Source of the DNA: Rodentibacter pneumotropicus DSM 21403
Lineage (GTDB): Bacteria > Pseudomonadota > Gammaproteobacteria > Enterobacterales > Pasteurellaceae
Reading direction: 5' to 3'
DNA length: 64,000 nucleotides
NCBI RefSeq assembly: GCF_000379905.1
Contig: NZ_KB904040.1
Coordinates: 186,001 to 250,000, forward strand
Shown here piece after piece: positions 60,095-64,000 of the stretch (position 1 is the stretch's first letter; each line of letters opens with the position of its first letter). Below the pieces are notes generated by a model. It did no database searches. It saw only the letters and a program-made list of their open reading frames with translations, and was not told the DNA's origin. The position numbers and the translations under genes are program-made.

Positions 60095-61798
60095 TTAAAA
60101 TAATTTTTGCGGTAACGTGATTTTAACCTGTGTACCGCCTTGTTCACGGCGACTAATGCTTAATTCGGCATTGAGCTGAGTGCAACGTTCCGCCATAATA
60201 TTGAGTCCATAATGGCCTTCAGGCTCATCTAAACTTGGAATACCCACGCCATCATCTTGAATGAGAATTTCATACTCTCCTTCCGTATTGATATGAGCGG
60301 TAATCTCAATTATCGTTCCTTTTGAATGTTTAATTGCGTTTAAAGTAGCCTCACGTACGACTTGCAGCAAATGGACAAGTTGCTGAGGATTTAAACTTTG
60401 TGATGGGAGCTGGCTATTTACGTTCATTTGCATATGAGTTTGTGGACGCAAAGAATCAACAACTTGTTCTAATGCCTGCTGTAAATTAGCCTCCTGTACC
60501 GTTAGACGAAAGGTCGCGAGCAACTCACGCAACTGCACATAACCGCTAGAAAGTGCTTGTTCAAAACTGGCAATAATGGCAAAACTTTCCTGTTGAGCCG
60601 CTTCATCATTTTTCTTCAAATTATATTTCAACAAAGTAAGTTGAATCTGTAAGAAAGATAACACTTGAGCCAGTGAATCATGCAGCTCCCGTGCAATAAT
60701 TGAACGTTCTTCCATTAATAAAAGCTGCTCTTGCTGGCGTTGATTTTTGTGAAAATATAAAGCCCGAGCTAACATTTGCGCCAAATTCTGCATCATTCGA
60801 GGATCAGGGCAAGGCAAGCCCGCTTGCCATGAAAGTACTCCCAGCGCCTCATTTTCCACTTTCAACTCTCGTATTTCTAAACCCTGATGAGCTTTCATCT
60901 TCCCTAATACAATATCCCAATGTTCAGCGCCTAGCACCGCCAACTCAATATAGCCTAAATGCTCGCTGACCAAAATTTGGTGCAATACTTGATTAAGAAT
61001 TTTATCATTAATTGTATTCACAGTAAGTAATTGTGAGATTTGGTAAAGCGTCGATAAAGAGCGGTTGGTTTGACGTAATTTTTGAGTTTTTTCATTCACC
61101 GCATCTTCCAAACGTGAATACAATTTGCCTAGCTCCGTTGACATTTGAGTGAACACACGTGCTAGCGTACCAAGCTCGTTATCATTTCTTGTATCCAATG
61201 GGATATGGTTAAACTGGCGCATTTGTACTTGAGTACTGGCACGTGTCAGTAATTTTAGCGGTTTGACCACTTCACGCTGAGTAAACCAAATGACATAAGA
61301 CACCATTCCCACAATCAGCAACATAGAAAAACACAATACGGATAAGGCAAAAAACCATTTTTGTTCGCTAAAACGTTGCAGCTCAAATACAAAATAATCC
61401 ACCTCACTCACATAATCCGTCAGATTTTGACTATATTGGTAGATATTATTTTGACGGGCAAAGGTTTCCATTTCTGCCCAGCGTTCAAGAATAGTTTGGT
61501 AGGATTGTTTTACGATATCCGGTGTAAAAAGCTGATGCTGAATATCCACCAAACTTGAAGCATGGAGGCTTTTTTCATAAAAACTCAAGTTTTTTTCAAC
61601 GGTTTCCGGTTGTTTTTCCATCAAGTAAAGCAAACGATAACTTTGCATACGCAATGAACCGGAAACGTTAATTGCTTCCGCATCGGATTTATTGCTTGTC
61701 ATAATTGCCAAGCTCAAGGAACTGATCACGCCTGCGACAATAATGATAAGAAAAAGATATTTCGCAATACGTAAAGAAACAGAACGAGTAATTTGCAC
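60095..61798 (-). CDS. narQ: Nitrate/nitrite sensor histidine kinase NarQ
   Basis: 567 aa from GTG 61798 (AAGG upstream). First membrane helix (~11-32), periplasmic ligand domain with the P box INVSGSLRMQSYRLLYLM (43-60), second helix (~149-172), HAMP, a signalling helix, a Cys-containing central module, the H box with phosphorylated His373 (ARELHDSLAQVL) of the HisKA_3 type, and HATPase motifs (REATLNAIKHSKG, DDGVGI). It passes nitrate signals to NarP, which is not in this window. It is nine bases upstream of murB. Confidence 0.95.
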   Translation of the reverse strand: MQITRSVSLRIAKYLFLIIIVAGVISSLSLAIMTSNKSDAEAINVSGSLRMQSYRLLYLMEKQPETVEKNLSFYEKSLHASSLVDIQHQLFTPDIVKQSYQTILERWAEMETFARQNNIYQYSQNLTDYVSEVDYFVFELQRFSEQKWFFALSVLCFSMLLIVGMVSYVIWFTQREVVKPLKLLTRASTQVQMRQFNHIPLDTRNDNELGTLARVFTQMSTELGKLYSRLEDAVNEKTQKLRQTNRSLSTLYQISQLLTVNTINDKILNQVLHQILVSEHLGYIELAVLGAEHWDIVLGKMKAHQGLEIRELKVENEALGVLSWQAGLPCPDPRMMQNLAQMLARALYFHKNQRQQEQLLLMEERSIIARELHDSLAQVLSFLQIQLTLLKYNLKKNDEAAQQESFAIIASFEQALSSGYVQLRELLATFRLTVQEANLQQALEQVVDSLRPQTHMQMNVNSQLPSQSLNPQQLVHLLQVVREATLNAIKHSKGTIIEITAHINTEGEYEILIQDDGVGIPSLDEPEGHYGLNIMAERCTQLNAELSISRREQGGTQVKITLPQKLF

Positions 61799-61859
61799 AA
61801 GAGTACCTTTATGAAAAAAACTCGTGCTAGTTTAGCATAAAAACGATCAGGCTTTTAAA

Positions 61860-61895
61860 ATAAGAAATCCGCCTTGTAATAAGACGGATTTAAAA
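61860..61895 (-). terminator. Terminator after the MFS transporter
   Basis: AAATCCG (61865-61871) pairs with CGGATTT (61885-61891) with more pairs inside, and T residues follow on the minus strand. Confidence 0.7.
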
Positions 61896-61918
61896 ATAAG
61901 CCTAAAATCAACCGCACT

Positions 61919-63136
61919 TTACTGTAATGCTTTGCCTTTTAGTTCGGGAATAAGGAAAATCGTGGCGACCATATCAATCACGTAAACAATTGCTAAGAAT
62001 GCAATGGCAAGACTGAATGAGTAGGCTGAAACAATTGCGCCTACGACAATCGGTCCAAAACCACCTACAGCCCGCCCTAAGTTGAATAGAACATTTTGTG
62101 CTGTAGCACGTGCTTCTGTAGGGTAAGCCTCAGCCATTAACGCTCCATACCCTCCCATCATACCGTTTACAAACATTCCTAAGAACGCACCGGCAATCAA
62201 CATTATAGTTGGGTCAGTGAGCTGTGAATACGCGATAATGCTAAGCACGGCACCAAGCTGGAATAATAAAAAGCTCGGTTTGCGTCCAATTTTATCGGCG
62301 AGACGACCAAAAATCCAAATACCCAACATCATTCCGCATACGGTGACAGCCGTCCAAACGCCCGATTTCGTTAAACTAAAGCCGAGTTGTTTAGAAAGAA
62401 AATTTGGCATCCAGATCATAATCCCGTAGTAACCAAAATTTTGTACGGATGTCAGCACAACGACTCCTAAACTAACTTTCGCACTCACTTTATCTTTCAC
62501 TAAAAGCTTAAAAGATTCCAATTTTGATGTTTTTTGCGCTAAAAGTGCGGTCTGTTTTTGGGTAAAAATTTCAGGTTCGTGCAAACGGGCCCGTAAATAC
62601 CAAGCGACAAATGCAGGGAAAATACCGAGAATAAACATACCACGCCAGCCAATATAAGGTAGCAATGTCGGCGTTAATAACGCCGCACTTAACACGCCCA
62701 CTTGCCAGCCTAAAGCCACATAAGAGGCAGCTCTAGCACGGTGACGTGCGGGCCAAGCCTCAATAGCAAGCGCCATACCGATACCAAACTCACCGCCTAA
62801 ACCAATACCAGCAATCGTGCGATAAATTAACAAATCCCAGTAACCTTGGGCGAGAGCGCATAAACCGGTGAAAATAGCAAATAATACTATCGTCCACGTC
62901 AGGACACGCACACGACCATATTTATCGCTTAATGCCCCAAACACAATGCCGCCGAATACGGCACCGATTAATGTCCAAGTGACAAGCGATCCTGACTGAG
63001 CGGGTGTAAGATTAAGATCGGCAGAAATAGCACTGAGCATAAAACCAAGAATAAGTAAATCGAAACCATCCATTGCATAGCCGACGGCAGAGCCAATAAG
63101 GGCTTTCCAGCCATATTGATTAACTTTGGTTGTCAT
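61919..63136 (-). CDS. MFS metabolite:proton symporter
   Basis: 405 aa, 12 membrane helices. MFS motif A in both halves (GALSDKYGRVRVL and GRLADKIGRKPSF), GIGLGGEFGIGMALAIEAWPARHRA typical of the sialate/aromatic acid/sugar-acid:H+ symporters. The exact substrate cannot be inferred. Alone, with terminators on both sides; no neighbouring catabolic genes. Confidence 0.82.
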   Translation of the reverse strand: MTTKVNQYGWKALIGSAVGYAMDGFDLLILGFMLSAISADLNLTPAQSGSLVTWTLIGAVFGGIVFGALSDKYGRVRVLTWTIVLFAIFTGLCALAQGYWDLLIYRTIAGIGLGGEFGIGMALAIEAWPARHRARAASYVALGWQVGVLSAALLTPTLLPYIGWRGMFILGIFPAFVAWYLRARLHEPEIFTQKQTALLAQKTSKLESFKLLVKDKVSAKVSLGVVVLTSVQNFGYYGIMIWMPNFLSKQLGFSLTKSGVWTAVTVCGMMLGIWIFGRLADKIGRKPSFLLFQLGAVLSIIAYSQLTDPTIMLIAGAFLGMFVNGMMGGYGALMAEAYPTEARATAQNVLFNLGRAVGGFGPIVVGAIVSAYSFSLAIAFLAIVYVIDMVATIFLIPELKGKALQ

Positions 63137-63261
63137 GTTGATGTCCTTTTACTACTCGCAGGTAGTATTTAAAGTGGAGAAAGGTTATGTAATGAGCTGC
63201 AAAACTATCCACGCTCAAAACTGGGGCGTAGTTTAAAGAATCTTTTTATATTAAGCAAATA

Positions 63262-63292
63262 AAAAGCACGAAAATCATATTTCGTGCTTTTA
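63262..63292 (-). terminator. Terminator after glmS
   Basis: AAAAGCACGAAA pairs with TTTCGTGCTTTT around ATCATAT; strong stem of 12 bp. Confidence 0.9.
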
Positions 63293-63317
63293 AAAACAGT
63301 GATTAAATCAACCGCAC

Positions 63318-64000
63318 TTATTCAACGGTTACCGCTTTTGCAAGATTACGCGGCTGATCCACATCCGTACCTTTGATTAAAGCCACGTGATATGCCAGTA
63401 ATTGCATCGGTACTGTGTAGAAAATCGGCGCAATAATTTCATTGACTTTTGGCATAGTGATAATTTTCATCCCCTCCGTTTCACTAAAACCGGCATCCTT
63501 ATCCGCAAAGACGTATAATTGACCGCCACGGGCACGCACTTCTTCAATGTTGGATTTCACTTTTTCTAATAAATCATTGGTTGGTGCCACCACGATCACC
63601 GGCATATCTGCATCAATTAATGCTAATGGACCATGTTTTAATTCACCTGCTGCATAGGATTCTGCATGAATGTAAGAAATTTCTTTTAATTTCAAAGAGG
63701 CTTCCATGGCGATCGGATAATATTCACCACGACCTAAGAACAGTGCATGATGTTTCTCAGCAAAATCTTCTGCGAGCAATTCGATATCTTTATCAAAAGC
63801 TAAACCTTTTTCAATGTCTGCCGGAAGAGAATGTAATGCTTTAACAATTTCTTTCTCTTTTTCATCGGAAATACTACCATTGAGTTTACCGATTGCAGTC
63901 ACCAACATAAGCATTGCTGCTAATTGGGTAGTAAAGGCTTTTGTCGAAGCAACGCCAATTTCCACCCCTGCACGAGTCATAAACGCAAGATCAGATTCAC
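63318..64000 (-). CDS. glmS: Glucosamine-fructose-6-phosphate aminotransferase, C-terminal part (5' end outside window)
   Basis: The frame stays open to the window edge (…[25 protein letters not shown]), so the visible ~227 codons are the end of a ~610 aa protein. It covers most of the isomerase half with the SIS domains: [42 protein letters not shown] and the terminal [13 protein letters not shown]. It makes glucosamine-6-phosphate for cell wall and LPS. The N-terminal glutaminase half is outside. Confidence 0.97.
   Translation of the reverse strand, partial: ESDLAFMTRAGVEIGVASTKAFTTQLAAMLMLVTAIGKLNGSISDEKEKEIVKALHSLPADIEKGLAFDKDIELLAEDFAEKHHALFLGRGEYYPIAMEASLKLKEISYIHAESYAAGELKHGPLALIDADMPVIVVAPTNDLLEKVKSNIEEVRARGGQLYVFADKDAGFSETEGMKIITMPKVNEIIAPIFYTVPMQLLAYHVALIKGTDVDQPRNLAKAVTVE

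Overview
The window is chromosomal DNA from a member of the Pasteurellaceae in the Haemophilus/Aggregatibacter group. Three things point there. Copies of the H. influenzae-type uptake signal core AAGTGCGGT (or ACCGCACTT) lie throughout, often as inverted pairs between genes. Gene order follows H. influenzae in several blocks (pfkA - lipoprotein - yaaA - dprA - leuABCD; ksgA - apaH; narQ - murB - rpoH). The protein sequences are those of this family. Species cannot be fixed from the sequence alone. Gene order recalled from H. influenzae is from memory, not a search.

Layout. 1-2200: 3' end of an unrecognised gene, the tRNA-hydroxylation gene trhP (yegQ), and a probable small RNA with its own promoter and terminator. 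2300-8630: a two-partner secretion pair, the outer-membrane transporter tpsB and the filamentous exoprotein tpsA; tpsA has a near-ideal CRP site and a run of 11 A residues upstream. 8640-9075: a decayed IS481-type transposase end and a five-copy 16-bp tandem repeat. 9077-10747: dcuB with an extra ~100-residue domain and an FNR-type site. 10964-15990: the fatty acid/phospholipid cluster yceD-rpmF-plsX-fabH-fabD-fabG-acpP. 16242-19838: pfkA, a lipoprotein, yaaA and the competence gene dprA, which has a CRP-S site. 20115-25694: the leu operon with a leader peptide and attenuator, interrupted between leuA and leuB by about 550 bp of hairpin repeats. 25837-37558: an LTA-synthase-like membrane phosphotransferase, sodC, plsB, lexA (SOS box), dapF, dusC, djlA, rph-pyrE and a SulP transporter.

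37742-49197 is an 11.4-kb integrated element in the 3' end of tRNA-Ser(GGA), bounded by a 14-bp direct repeat. It carries a P4-type integrase, two Ogr/Delta-like zinc-finger proteins, two AlpA-type regulators, an unknown AT-rich cargo gene, a P2 gpN-type major capsid protein, a probable phage structural protein, an Ash/Icd-like reading frame, several small genes, a P4 alpha-type helicase followed by a cluster of GTGA iterons that looks like a replication origin, and a Phd/RelE-type toxin-antitoxin pair beside attR. It looks like a P4-like phage satellite that brings its own capsid gene but no terminase, portal or tail genes. This is the most unusual part of the window.

49453-64000: tRNA-Arg and tRNA-Pro, folD, ndh, an unknown conserved gene with apaH and rsmA, infA, the ribosomal operon rpsF-priB-rpsR-rplI with a structured leader, folB, plsY, rpoH, a DUF2322 gene, murB, narQ, an MFS transporter and the 3' part of glmS, which runs off the end.
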